Part shown: piece after piece, positions 1 to 10,713 of the stretch
Layout of the letters: every line of letters starts with the position of its first letter
Position numbering within the stretch: position 1 is the first letter of the stretch
Assembly (NCBI GenBank): GCA_020746105.1
Contig: CM036618.1
Span: forward strand, 18,335,001-18,399,000
DNA: 64,000 nucleotides
Source of the DNA: Trogon surrucura
Taxonomy: Eukaryota > Chordata > Aves > Trogoniformes > Trogonidae
Direction: 5' to 3'
The notes under the pieces: model-generated
What the model was told of the DNA's origin: nothing
What the model saw: the letters and a program-made list of their open reading frames with translations, nothing else
Database searches by the model: none
Position numbers and translations under genes: made by a program

Positions 1-290
1 CTAGTTCCATCCCCCTGCCATGGACAGGGACACCTGCTGCTAGACCACGTTGCTCAAAGCCCCATCCAACCTGGCCTTGAACACTTTCAGGGAGGAGGCT
101 TCCACAACTGCTCTGGACAACCTGTTCCAGTGCCTCTGCAGCCTCACAGTAAAGAATTTTGTCCTAATATCTAATCTAAATCTACTCTCGGTTTGAAACC
201 GGTGCCCCTTGTCCTATCACTACACTCCCTGATAAAGAGTCCCTCCCGTTTTTGCTATGGGCCTCCTTTAAGTACTGGAAGGCCAATGTA
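1..290 (-). mobile_element. CR1 LINE 3' fragment
   Basis: The sequence is the reverse complement of the CR1 3' end. It shows the typical run of landmarks: a 'tccatccccctgcc' start, 'ccatccaacctggccttga', then 'cctgttccagtgcctctgc'. These correspond on the minus strand to the C-terminal codons of CR1 ORF2. It is cut by the window edge at its 3' end and is 5'-truncated near 290. Degenerate and non-coding. Confidence 0.9.
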
Positions 291-2424
291 TAAGGAATAT
301 CTTCTGTGAAGTGTAGTTTTCAGAAATTTCAGTGGAAATGCATATTTATCCTTTTAGGTGCAATGTGCCTTTTTTCCATAGCACTCATTGTGTCCCAGTC
401 AGATAAAGGGAAAAGTATACTTTTGTGTATTGCAGAGAGAAGTTGCTCTTAAGTTTATTAGGTTTTAGTTCAGAGTTTTGAGTGACCATTACTTATTCTT
501 GGAAATAATAATACAATGTGTCGGTCCAAAGCCATAAACTGCTGTGATCAGTGCTGGTAAGGTGGGATGAAATATTCTTTCTTGATCCAAATGGAACAAA
601 CTTTTTTTTCTGTCCCATCCGTAGATTTCTGAAAAAAAAACTCTGCAGAACAAAGTCTGGTACGACAAATAAAGAGAGTTCTCGAGAGTAACCTCCAAGT
701 CATAGATGACTTATTTCTACTCTGAACTCAATTTCAGTCAGTTATTTCTCATTTCATTTTGACCTTGACCATGACTTGAGGAATCCGTTAGATGCTGTCT
801 CCTCTCACAAAGTGAAACATCTAGACTCTCCTGTCTTGCTGAGGATGGAAAAAAACCACGCTATGTACTGAACACAACTTACTCTTCATTTTACTTTCTC
901 AAATGCACTGAGTGTTCTTTAGGAAAGTGACATGTGGAGTTTTATACACTTATTTTCACATTAGTCATTCTGCAGCAGTTCTTAGTCTCAGTGAGACAGC
1001 TTTCACAATGCTCTAATTTCTCCTGAAATTGACTTGGGAATGGCAGTGGAGTACTGGTTCCTTGTGATTATTTGCAGTAATTGTCTTTTCCCTTTCATTT
1101 TTAGTAGTACATAGCTTGTATTCCTTGACCCTGTTGCCTTCCCATGTGCTTTTCCTAATTATCTAATTGATTTTTTTTTTAACTATTTGATCTTGCACAG
1201 CTTCTCTTTGTTTCTAGATACTTGTAGATGTATGGTCATAGGTTTCTTTTCTCTAGATGTTCATCAAAATTCCATACAGGTTTCTTTTTAGTCTGCTGTA
1301 TATTTAATTTTTGTTATGTCTGTGGACTTGCAGACAATCCTATTGAATTGCTATTTCATTGTTGATGATTCCTAAGTCTCTCTCTGTCTAGCTGGAGGAA
1401 GTTTATGTCCCTATTTCAGACTGTCTAGAACTGAATGTAATTATAACCGAGCTGTTATTCTCCTCTTCTTGCCCCTCTCTCCTGTCATTATGCATTTCTG
1501 TTGCGTTGTCCTGCATCACATCCTATCTGTCACATATGTCAGTAATGCAGAAGACATTTCCAGCTCATGCTCAGGTCTAGAATATTATGTGTGGGCTGTG
1601 TGTAAGCCTTGGATATTCTTTCCATGTAGCATATTTGAAATTTGGGTTTTCCAGCCCCGTTCAAATACTCATTTTTAGCTGATGTCATTTTGCATCAGAT
1701 TATTGCTATGTTCCGTTCGTTCTTATCGACAAACATGTACAGAAGATGTGAATCTTGTAGATGTGAACACATCCTAAAGGCAGAGGCTGCCACTTTGCAA
1801 GAAAGCTGTTTGTTTGATCATTCTTTTCAGTTGTGCTCACCTCCAACCATGGTCTGTCTGTCTTGTCAATCCAACTGAAGTCAGGAGGTCTGTGTTCTCT
1901 TCTGAGACTGGTGTGATCTGTCCAAACCTTACACACTGCAGTCCTCCCTTGTTTACTTCTGGTAGCATGTAGTAATGGATAGTCTCAGGTTGTAGTTTAC
2001 AATTTTGATTTAGCTCTCCATTACTATTAAGTTATATAAATAAGCGTCATAGCTCTGTTTAAAACCGAGTAGTTGCTGTACTGCTTTCCTAGGATTTACT
2101 TGCATAAATACCCTTTACTGAGAGATGTCACAAAAGGAGTGAATCCACTGATACAAATATATTTTAAAAAGATCATTTCTGTATAGTGTGGAGGTCTTGA
2201 AGCAATGTAAATAAATGGAAGGTTAAAGGGCTATCACCATGATTTCCAACAATTTTGTAGGCAAATTTAGATGATTTTCCTCACATGTTTGTGACTGGAT
2301 GGTAACGCTGCAATAACCTTTTGCGCTAGTTAGTGTTTAATGAGAAACATGCAAGTTATTAGATTTCATACTCGACTATAATTGCATTTTACATTCATTT
2401 TAACAGCAAATACTTGTTTCCTAG
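1..2424 (+). other. KIDINS220 intron upstream of exon w1 (partial)
   Basis: AT-rich intronic sequence. A CR1 fragment fills the first ~290 bases. The remaining ~2.1 kb has only short open frames with no recognisable protein similarity. I looked for an exon ending in phase 1, which w1 requires, and found none that was convincing. The intron ends at the acceptor ttcctag, 2418-2424. Confidence 0.75.
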
Positions 2425-2714
2425 GTAAAAAGAAATGGAAGAAAACTTGCTGTCTCCCATCCTTTGTGATTTTCCTGTTCATACTCTCTTGCGTTGTTTC
2501 TGCGATTGCCCTGCTGGCGATTTTTAACGTAGAACCAGCCAACATGACAGTGAATGTTATTCTTATATCGGTTACCTGTGTCGTTGGTTTGGCCTTTATC
2601 TTGAATTGTCGCACATGGTGGCAAGTGATGGATTCAGTTTTGAATTCTCAGAGGAAACGTCTTCACAATGCTGCCTCCAAGCTTCACAAGCTGAAAAGTG
2701 AGGGGTTCATGAAG
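2425..2714 (+). CDS. KIDINS220: KIDINS220 exon w1: last two transmembrane helices
   Basis: 290 nt, entering in phase 1 (first base is codon position 2) and leaving in phase 0 after GFMK; donor gtaggt. The translation starts with a basic KKKWKK stretch, then a hydrophobic helix (about residues 10-32), a very short loop containing NMT, and a second helix (about residues 41-59, ending FIL). It continues into the cytosolic [11 protein letters not shown] and a basic helical stretch with [18 protein letters not shown]. In the family these are the third and fourth membrane passes, inserted in the KAP NTPase domain. The basic flank before the first helix fits a cytosolic position. Near-identity to the mammalian protein makes the assignment firm. 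Confidence 0.96.
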
Positions 2715-4036
2715 GTAGGTGTTTATACCAACTGGCTGTTGCAAGAATCGAAACAAAATACCAAACCTGTAGCCTTCTTAAGACGGGGCCCGTTTATTGA
2801 ATCAGGCCACGTCTTGCAACATCAGTGTGAGCCTCGGTGAGTTTTTACTGAAGGGCACACTTCTGTTCCACTGGTGGTTACACTTAGTGTATGAAATCTG
2901 TCTGCTCACCCAGGAATGTTCAGTTTGGATTAAATTTTCAGTTTCTAATTTTATTTTTGCTGGGAGGGAGATACTAGGAAAGCAGTTGTTCTAAATGATC
3001 ACTATTTAGTAAAAGCCCATTTTGGATCATACAGTTAGAAAGAATAATTTTTAAAGCATTCTGGAGGTGAAAACCAAGCCTAACTTTGGCTTTCTGCCAG
3101 AACCTTAAAAAGGAGGGATAGCACTGAAAGAACATTACAAAACAGTTCACATATTTAATGAAAAATGATAAAAAATACTATTGTTTTTCTGGGTTTTATC
3201 TAAACTAATAAAAAAATGTGCCTATCAGGCTGTCATCAAATATCCTGTATGCTCCTATTTGCAACGAAACTTCAGCAATACATTGTGCAAATATTTCTGT
3301 AGCGCGGAAGACCTTATCTGTGTTTTGCAACTGTGTTTCTTAGCATTTGGTTTTTGAGTGGCATTTTTCTGACAGAACTTCAGCCGTTTAGGAGTTAGGT
3401 TCATCCTTTGCCATAAAAGGAGAGAAGTGGGTATTTGTGGAGAGTTAGTCATATGACTTACATCATCTTAACGTGCGCGTTCAAGATTAATCTAGTAGTG
3501 AACAGATAAGATTTTAATGTTACCTCTTAGTTGCTGAAATTAGGGCAGGTGAATTCTGCCTTTGTATATTAAGGGTAGTTGTTAAATGTGTAACTTAACA
3601 TTGAAAAACTTAAAAAAACCTTCCGATTCCTGATTAGGAATGAGTGAGCTTTGCAGTAACAGCATAATTTGCTATTGCGGTTAGAAAATTTTAGTGTACG
3701 TTTTATGCAAAGCAGTTTTTGAGAATTAGCTGAGGCTACGAATACTTTTTTTCTTTTTTTTTACCCTTGAAATACTGCTAAAGATCACTTTATGTTTAAA
3801 TAATGTAATGGAATTTAAATAAGGATAGTATGTTATATTGAAGCAGAATGTGTGGTTCTGCTGTATGTTTTTGTGCATATAAGAACTTAGAATTCTGTGA
3901 GTGACATCTTAAGACTTTGGCTATTTATAAGTGTTTATTTTTGTGATATTCGCAATCTGCAAAAGGAATTATATGCACTTTTGTGAGTTTTAAGTAGCTG
4001 AGAGATATCTTCCTTCCTTGCCTTTCATTTTTGTAG
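2715..4036 (+). other. KIDINS220 intron w1-w2
   Basis: 1.3-kb AT-rich intron, donor gtaggt and acceptor tttgtag. I saw no repeat element, RNA gene or conserved open frame. The open frame running from w1 past the donor to about 2840 is simple read-through. Confidence 0.85.
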
Positions 4037-4177
4037 GTGTTGAAATGTGAAGTGGAACTGATGGCCAAAATGGCAAAAACCATTGACAGCTTCACTCAGA
4101 ACCAGACAAGGCTTGTTGTAATTATAGATGGATTGGATGCTTGTGAACAGGACAAAGTTTTACAGATGCTCGATACT
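4037..4177 (+). CDS. KIDINS220: KIDINS220 exon w2: KAP NTPase Walker B
   Basis: 141 nt, 47 codons, phase 0-0, starting [15 protein letters not shown] and ending at MLDT before gtgagt. It contains [10 protein letters not shown], a run of hydrophobic residues followed by DGLD. This matches the Walker B position of KAP P-loop NTPases (PF07693), which coordinates the Mg of the bound nucleotide. Both acidic positions are intact. The matching Walker A is in upstream exons not in this window. Because the exon is frame-neutral, skipping it would delete Walker B without a frameshift. Confidence 0.96.
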
Positions 4178-4822
4178 GTGAGTTGGGTCATTTTGTAAAG
4201 ATGATCTTTGGGTCATCCGGATGATCTCTTCTGTAGATGAGCTCAGATACATGCAGTTACTCTGTATTTTCTGTAGAAAGAAGGCACGTGTGCAGGGTCT
4301 GTGTGTTGTAGCCTTTTAATGCGTGTGTACATTGACGTAAGTGTAATACTGGGAATGGTGGGGTTTAAAAGTTGAAAATTAAATCCCAGGAGGATTGTAC
4401 ATGTTAATACTTGTGGAAAGTTTTGAAATACTCATATGTGAATTGTTGAAAATTAGTGTCCTCTTGAAACAAACTTAAGGTTTGGAGAGTTTTTTGTACT
4501 TACTTTTGAAGTACTTCAGATGAAAAGTACTTTAAATGCTAAATATTTGGGGAGGCGAGGACCTTGTTGCGTGATACCTTCTTGGTGATGACTTTCACGG
4601 TAACCACTACTGCTAATCTGTCAAGTGTGCTTCTTCCTGATTGTGGCAAACTTCTTAACATGAGATACCTCGTATTGAAGAAACTGACATCTCTGTACAT
4701 CTCTTGTCCTTTCAAGCTTATAACTCAAACAGAATGAATATAAAATGTTAAGTTAGATGTTCAAATGACCTGCGGGTACTATTGATTGTTATTAACAGGG
4801 TGTGCTGTCATCTTTTTTGCAG
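4178..4822 (+). other. KIDINS220 intron w2-w3
   Basis: 645-nt intron from gtgagt to ttttttgcag. No repeat or secondary gene seen. Confidence 0.85.
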
Positions 4823-5066
4823 GTGCGAGTCTTATTTTCAAAAGGCCCATTTATTGCTATTTTTGCAAGTGACCCACACATCATTATAAAGGCTATTAAC
4901 CAGAATCTCAACAGCGTTCTACGTGATTCAAACATAAATGGACATGATTACATGCGAAACATCGTCCATTTGCCTGTTTTTCTAAATAGCCGAGGGCTTA
5001 GTAATGCCAAAAAACTGATGGTAGCTTCGACAACCAATGGGGATATTCCTTATACAGATAGCACAG
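4823..5066 (+). CDS. KIDINS220: KIDINS220 exon w3: KAP NTPase core
   Basis: 244 nt, phase 0 in and phase 1 out, donor gtaaga. It encodes [20 protein letters not shown] followed by the [20 protein letters not shown] stretch, then [21 protein letters not shown]. The [10 protein letters not shown] strand with its polar end follows Walker B as in other P-loop NTPases, where the sensor-like strand comes next. This part is almost unchanged from mammals. The end of the exon ([16 protein letters not shown]) is more divergent and probably forms a surface loop. Confidence 0.95.
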
Positions 5067-5222
5067 GTAAGATCATGCAAGAGGGTGATAGGAAAGTTAC
5101 AAAACCAGTGATCTAAAAATCCATTTTTTGAAACAAGCCATTTAAGTAATTGGAAGGTCATTACTGTTTTATAGACCAAATATATGTGAATGTAGAAAAT
5201 GCCTGTCATTTCTTTTCTGTAG
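5067..5222 (+). other. KIDINS220 intron w3-w4
   Basis: The shortest intron in the window, 156 nt, from gtaaga to ttctgtag. No internal feature. Confidence 0.9.
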
Positions 5223-5311
5223 GATTGCATGAGGATATTGACAGGAGAGTTTCTCAAAACAGTCTCGGAGACATGGCTAAGCTTGGAAGCAAAACTGCTC
5301 TCAACAGGAGG
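5223..5311 (+). CDS. KIDINS220: KIDINS220 exon w4: KAP domain linker
   Basis: 89 nt, phase 1 in and phase 0 out, donor gtgaga. It encodes (G)[19 protein letters not shown] and then [10 protein letters not shown]. The RRVSQNS stretch resembles a basophilic kinase site (R-R-x-S), and the segment is conserved in the family. It follows w3 after a 156-nt intron, so the two are probably always spliced together. Confidence 0.94.
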
Positions 5312-6864
5312 GTGAGAAAGATCTATTAATACCCTTTTTCTATTCCTTTTTCCTTTCTCATTTCTTTCACATTAATGATGTCAACTTGGAAGACCGATCC
5401 AACTATTCTTAAGAAATTAATATAAATGATCCACATAGGAAAAAAATCGTTCCTAGATCAGTAGACTAATGCTTTATCAAAGAGAAAGAAGTTTGTTTGC
5501 TCACCAAAGCATTCTTCTCCACAAATACTTAAATTCAGCTCTTTGTGAATGCTGAAATGATACAATATACTGGTAATAGCTGTGATCAATATATGTATGT
5601 ATATTTAGGATTTTTGTGTATATGTCCAGTGTCACAGGTTATTGCACCAAGGGGCAGTGACTGAGCCAATCAAGGAATTTAGAATATTGTAGTACTAGAC
5701 TTCTACGGCAACATGTCCACTGCACTTGCTTACCTGCTTTCTCTTCTGTTTTCCCATCTTTACATGAAGTCCAAGTGGCTGAATAAAAAGTGTCTAGGAA
5801 GTAGTGAAAAGCAACAGTCTGAGGTTTTTGAGCTGCCATCAGTAGGGACTTTTGTAGCAGAGTTTTGTAGCAGAGGAGCCACTCACATCCTGGGCTGCAT
5901 CAAGAGAAGCATGGCCAGCAGGTCAAGGGAGGTGATTCTCCCCTTCTGCACTGCTCCTCTGTGGTGAAACCCCACCTGCAGTTCTGTGTTCAGCTCTGGG
6001 GGCCCCCAACATAAGAGAGATACAGACCTGTTGGAGAAGGTCCAGAGGAGGGCCACAAAAATGACCAGAGTGCTGGAGCATGTCCCCTGTGAGGACAGGC
6101 TGAGAGAGTTGGGGCTGTTCAGCCTGGAGAAGAGAAAGTTCCAGGGGGACCGTGTAGTGGCCTTCCAGTACTTAAAGGAGGCCTACAAGAAAGATGAGGA
6201 GGGACTCTTTACCAGAGAGTATAGTGATGGGCTGAAGGGTAACAGTTTCAAACAGCAAGCAGGTAGATTTAGATTAGATATTAGACAATCTTTTCTGTGA
6301 GAGGTGAACCCCTGGAACAGGTTGCCTGGAGAAGTTGTGGACCCCCCTTCACTGGGAGTGTTCAAGGCCCGGCTGGATGGGGTTCTGAGGAACCTGGTCT
6401 AGTGGGATGTGCTGGTGACAGAGGGTTTGGAACTAGATGGTCTTTAAGGTCTCTTCCAACCCAAACCATTCTATGATTCTGTGATATTCACTGTAATTTT
6501 AGAGTGTAATTAGTAAATGGATGGCATTAACTTTTTGTAGAGACAGTAGGAAATGATGATGGCAACGCTGAAATTAGTAACCTTTGTACAAAGTATCTGT
6601 GTCACTCTTTTACCCTCTCAGAATTGGCATGGAAGTAAAATGTGTAACTCTTACGATTCTCAGCTTTTATGGAAATCGTGCTCAACTGTTACACAGCTAA
6701 ATCAGAATTATGTACTGATAAATATTTTTATGGTATTTCATGTCAGTCTCACAGACGTATTCACAAAAGTTCTAACTTCATAACTGAGTAATACACAAGT
6801 ATTTTAAACACGGAAAAGTTTTTGATACTAATCAGCACTCCGTTTTTTTTTGTGTCGTTACCAG
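5312..6864 (+). other. KIDINS220 intron w4-w5
   Basis: 1.55-kb intron with a sense CR1 at about 5868-6485. The remaining sequence is unremarkable. Acceptor is gttaccag. Confidence 0.85.
5868..6485 (+). mobile_element. CR1 LINE fragment, sense
   Basis: Matches the last ~600 bp of CR1 ORF2 plus the 3' tail. A broken frame reads [20 protein letters not shown], then [20 protein letters not shown] and FRLDIRQSFL. It ends in the CR1-typical 'ctatgattctgtgat' 3' motif at 6471-6485. It is 5'-truncated near 5868, and the frame has stop and frame changes (for example after the DIRQSFL stretch), so it is inactive. Confidence 0.92.
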
Positions 6865-7009
6865 GATACTTACCGAAGGCGCCAGATGCAACGTACCATT
6901 ACCCGCCAAATGTCTTTTGATTTGACGAAGCTGTTGGTAACAGAGGATTGGTTCAGTGATATCAGTCCTCAGACTATGAGAAGATTGCTAAATATTGTTT
7001 CAGTCACAG
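6865..7009 (+). CDS. KIDINS220: KIDINS220 exon w5: KAP domain, basic/helical
   Basis: 145 nt, phase 0 in and phase 1 out, donor gtaagt. It encodes [20 protein letters not shown], then [20 protein letters not shown] and [10 protein letters not shown] strongly basic start with R-x-x-S (RQMS), a possible basophilic kinase site, leads into a helical segment of the KAP domain. Sequence is essentially identical to mammalian KIDINS220. The flanking introns hold CR1s in opposite orientations (5868-6485 sense, 9147-9600 antisense). Confidence 0.96.
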
Positions 7010-7575
7010 GTAAGTGTGTCATGTTTCTGTACAGTAAACAGTGTTGTGTTTTGGTTGCTTGTGTGTAAACTAAGTTGAAATCAGATCATGTGTTGATTTT
7101 GAAGCAAACTTCTAAAGTGCAAGCAAAGATTATAAACTGTTCTACGTAGGACTAAAAAAATAATAGTTTGTTGTTTTGTTGACTTCAGTTGGGAGGCAAA
7201 TGATTCAAGTTTGTATTTTTAGGAAATTTTATATAGTTTAATTTTGAAGTGGGATAATAAACTACATTTTTCAATTTCATAGTACTCTAATGTAAACAAA
7301 GTCTCTAGTACCGGTATCTTAGAAGGTAAACTGCAAGGCAAAACCCAAGTATATATCCTTTACATTTTTGCTGTTGGATATTTGGAGTCCTTTTTCGCTA
7401 AATGAGAAACGTCTGGGACTTACAAAAGCATTTTTATGACCTGTTTTCCTTTAACAAAACAGAGTCAAGACATTGGTATCTTTGAGGTGTAGAAAATGGA
7501 AACAACTGGAAAGGGACTTATGAAACTCTAATAAAATTGTTTTATGTAGTAAGTGAATTGGGAATGATTACTTAC

Positions 7576-8411
7576 TGCAGTGGTTTGACCCTGACTGGTG
7601 GCCAGGTGTCCAGCACAGCCACTCTGTCACTGCCCCTTCTCAGCCAGACGGGGGAGAAAACATAGCCAAGGGCTCATGATTTGAGACAAGGACAGGGTGA
7701 TCACCTGCAGCTACTGTCCTGCGCAAAACAGACGTGATTTGGGGGAAATTTCTTAAATTTAACAATCAAAATCAGAGATGAGTAATGAGGAAATAAAAGC
7801 AGATCTTAAAATAACACCTTACTGCCCTGCCCCTTCCTTCTCCCCAGGCTTAACAATCCAAATTTATCCACCTCCTCCCACTGAGCGGCACAGGGGGACA
7901 GGGAGTGGGTGTTGCGGTCAGTTCATCCGATGTTGTCTCCACTGCTCTGTTTTCCTCTGGAGGAGGACTCCTCGCTCTTCTTCTCGGCCATTGTGGGGTC
8001 CCTCTCATGGGAGACAATCTTCACACGCATTCTCCAAAGTGAGTCCTCTCACGAGAGACAGTTCTTGACAAATGCCCCAATGTGAGTCTCTCTATGGGGT
8101 GCAGTTCTTCAGGGGAAACTGCTCCAGCACAAGTGCCCTGCAGCGTCACAAAAGTCCTGCCAGCCAACCTGCTCTGCTGTGGGCTTCTCTCTCTCCATGG
8201 GCTACAGGCTCTGGCAACAACCTGCTCCACAGTGGGCCTCTTGCGGGGTCACAGCCCCCTTCAGACATCTACCTGCTCCAGCATGGGGTCACACCCATGG
8301 GCTGCATGGGGACAGCCTGCCTCACCATGGTCTTCACCACAACCCAGGAGACTCTCTGCTCCAGCACCTGGAGCACATCCTTCCCCGCCTCTTCTCTGAT
8401 CTTGGTGTCTT
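7576..8411 (+). mobile_element. Avian endogenous retrovirus LTR, 3'-truncated (family A, copy 1)
   Basis: Starts with TG and 'tggtttgaccctgactgg', typical of the 5' end of a common avian ERV LTR. It continues with an AATAAA (7792-7797) and a long series of 'ccatgggctgca'/'ctgctccag' phrases. It aligns with the second copy at 48165-49143 through 'catggtcttcaccac' and 'cttggtgtct', then stops where a CR1 tail begins. The 3' part of the LTR is missing and no viral genes are present. The open frames at 7778-8475 are repeat artefacts. Family name not certain. Confidence 0.8.
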
Positions 8412-8552
8412 GAAATCACCATCCCTGAAGGTGTTGAAAAAACCTGTAGACGTGGCACTTCGGGACATGGTTTAGTAGTCATGGTAGTGCTGGGTTGATG
8501 TTTGGGTGTGATGATCTTAGAGGTCTTCTCCAACCTTAATGAATCTGGGATT
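8412..8552 (+). mobile_element. CR1 LINE 3' tail
   Basis: About 140 bp of CR1 3' end, with 'atccctgaaggtgttgaaa', 'gtggcacttcgggacatgg' and 'gatgatcttagaggtcttc'. The same phrases occur, inverted, at 46224-46462 and, in sense, at the end of the large CR1 near 60.6 kb. It directly abuts the break in the LTR fragment. Confidence 0.82.
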
Positions 8553-9146
8553 TTAAGGACGCAGATACATGTCCCTGAGCTGAAGTTCATCTCAGTTGAA
8601 CCAGGGTGGGTAACACAGAGAGTTGTCTCTACAGTTCCGTTCCCAGTGATCGTGTAGTTTGGATTGTCCTCATCTACCTTCACTAAGATTATGAAGAGTT
8701 AAATGTAAATGCTATTCTAAATTAAGTAAAATAACCCATGGCTTATAAATCACAGATTTTCTATTCCATTAAGTTAATGCTAGTATAATAATAGAAGAGT
8801 GTTAATATGTCATTTTTCTCCTACTTTTTCCCTTTTTTACTGGTCATTTTTATGTGACAAGAGACCTAAAATTCCGAGCTAGTCTTTTAAATAAATGTGC
8901 AGTCTCTTAGCGTTGTGATTACAATTTGTAACATGAAATGTCTGATTTTGATGTAATGCAGATGTGTACGTATAACAAAATCACAGAATGTTAGTTGTAA
9001 AAACAAACAGGAAAACCTCTTCAAGTTAGTGTACTATAATCTGTTCATGTATACGATGATTTCATGAACAGCTTCCTGAGCAGAGCCTTCAGGCTGTTCA
9101 GCTATAGTTGTCACTAATATTAATAATGCAGTTCTAGAAAACTTGA

Positions 9147-9600
9147 ATCACAGAATGATGTGGGTTGGAAGGGACCTTAGAGATCATCTAGTTTCAACCC
9201 CCGTGCCGAGGGCAGGGACATCTTCCATGAGATGAGGTTGCCCAAAGCCCCATCCAGCCTGGCCTTGAATGCCTCCAGCGAGGGGGCTTCCATGACTTCT
9301 CCGGGCAACTTGTTCCAGTGTCTCACCACCCTCATGGTAAAGAATTTCTTTCTAATATCTGATCTAAATCTACCCTCTGTCAGTTTGAAGCTGTTACCCT
9401 TTGTCCCATCACTACACTCCCTGATAAGGAGTCCCTCCCCGTCTTTCGTGTAGGCCCCCTTTAAGTACTGGAAGGCTACTGCATGGTCTGCCTGGGACCT
9501 TCCCTTCTCCAGGCTGAACAGCCCCAACTCTCTCAGCCTGTCCTCGTAGGGGAGGCGCTCCAGACTCCTGATCATCTTTGTGGCCCTCCACTGGACTGGC
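9147..9600 (-). mobile_element. CR1 LINE 3' fragment, antisense
   Basis: On the minus strand it encodes the CR1 ORF2 C-terminus, including [40 protein letters not shown] and a LPGEVMEAPSLEAFKARLDG stretch. It has few disruptions over ~140 codons, so it may be a fairly young copy. The 3' tail lies at 9147 ('aatcacagaatgatgtgg'). Confidence 0.93.
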
Positions 9601-9883
9601 TTGAAATGAATAAACTGTAGCATAAACTTTTCTTGGTTTTTAAAATTAACTTTATTGGGAATTCATACCTTGCCTCATTAACTTAAAACAGTCTTTTGCT
9701 TATAGCTCTGAATTTTACTTTATTGGCTATTGAAGATGGCAGTTGTATGTTTAACTTGTTTTACCTGTATTTTGTAGACCATTGCACAGATATTTCACAG
9801 TATTAGCATGTATTTTTGTGTTTATATTGAAAAATTAATGCTGTGGTAAAATCTCGATTGAGTTCTGTTGGAGTAACTTAAGA

Positions 9884-10264
9884 TTCAGCCTGGAGAAGGG
9901 TCCTGGGAAACATTATAGTGACCCTTCAGTACCTAAAAGCAGCCTGTAGGAAAGCTCGAGAGGGACCTTTTACAAGGGCCTGTAGTGATAGGATGATGGA
10001 TAATGCCTTTAAACTGAAAGAGGAAAGATTTATATTAGATATTAGGAAGAAAATCTTGACTATGAGAGTGGTGAGACACTGGAACATTTTGCCCAGAGAG
10101 GTGGTAGAAGTCCTGTTTCCTGAAGACGTTCAAGGCCAGATTGGATGGGGCTTTGAGCAACCTGTTCTGGTAGATGTCCCTACCCATGGTGGGAGAGTTG
10201 GAACTAGGTGACTTTCAAAGGTCCCTTCTGTCCCAAAATATTCTATGATCACATGATTCTATGA
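9884..10264 (+). mobile_element. CR1 LINE 3' fragment, sense
   Basis: Degenerate CR1 3' end with translation pieces such as FILDIRKKILTMRVVRHWNI and LPREVVEVL. It ends in 'tctatgatcacatgattcta'. Together with the antisense CR1 at 9147-9600 it forms an inverted pair ~280 bp apart. Confidence 0.88.
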
Positions 10265-10550
10265 AGACGGTGATAGTAATTAGTGTTTAATCTGGAGCCG
10301 AAGTTGACTGTTTTGGAAAGTCTCATGTTCTGACCAGTATTTGCGAGAATCTTTATTAGGTAGTGAAATGATATGTTTTACGTGTGACCTGTGATGATTT
10401 TGATTTTACTGAGCTAAAAGTGCAATACCAGAAAGTTCACAAATTAGGTTAAAGGACTTCCATAGCTGTTACTTTGAGGAAGAGAAAAAGGTACCTTTCA
10501 AAAGGAAAAATAATCCCCTGTGTTCCTTCTCTCCTTCCCTGCTATACTAG

Positions 10551-10713
10551 GTCGTTTACTGAGAGCTAATCAGATCACATTCAATTGGGATAGGCTGGCT
10601 AGTTGGATCAATCTGACAGAGCAGTGGCCGTATAGAACATCCTGGCTCATACTGCATCTTGAAGAGACTGAAGGTGTTCCAGATCAGCTGACTTTGAAAA
10701 CCATCTATGAGAG
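10551..10713 (+). CDS. KIDINS220: KIDINS220 exon w6: end of KAP domain core
   Basis: 163 nt, phase 1 in and phase 2 out, donor gtaggt. It encodes (G)[18 protein letters not shown], then [20 protein letters not shown] and [15 protein letters not shown], with the codon for the next R split at the boundary. The W-rich, amphipathic sequence is a hallmark of the KAP domain C-terminal part and is highly conserved. It is followed by the largest intron of the window (17.6 kb). Confidence 0.96.

Larger units (their letters stand above)
7010..10550 (+). other. KIDINS220 intron w5-w6
   Basis: 3.5-kb intron, about half repeats: a truncated LTR (7576-8411), a CR1 tail (8412-8552), an antisense CR1 (9147-9600) and a sense CR1 (9884-10264). 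Unique stretches at 7010-7575, 8553-9146 and 9601-9883 hold nothing I can assign. Confidence 0.85.

Noticed and set aside
4802-5116. Open frame spanning exon w3 treated as a separate small protein
   Set aside because: The open frame simply extends past the true acceptor (4822) and donor (5067) of w3.
7778-8683. Overlapping open frames on both strands at 7.8-8.7 kb as genes
   Set aside because: They lie in GC-rich LTR sequence repeated at 48.2-49.1 kb and in a CR1 tail; there is no protein domain.
9177-9623. 148-codon minus-strand open frame as a host gene
   Set aside because: It is the C-terminal part of CR1 ORF2, repeated in many other copies in the window.
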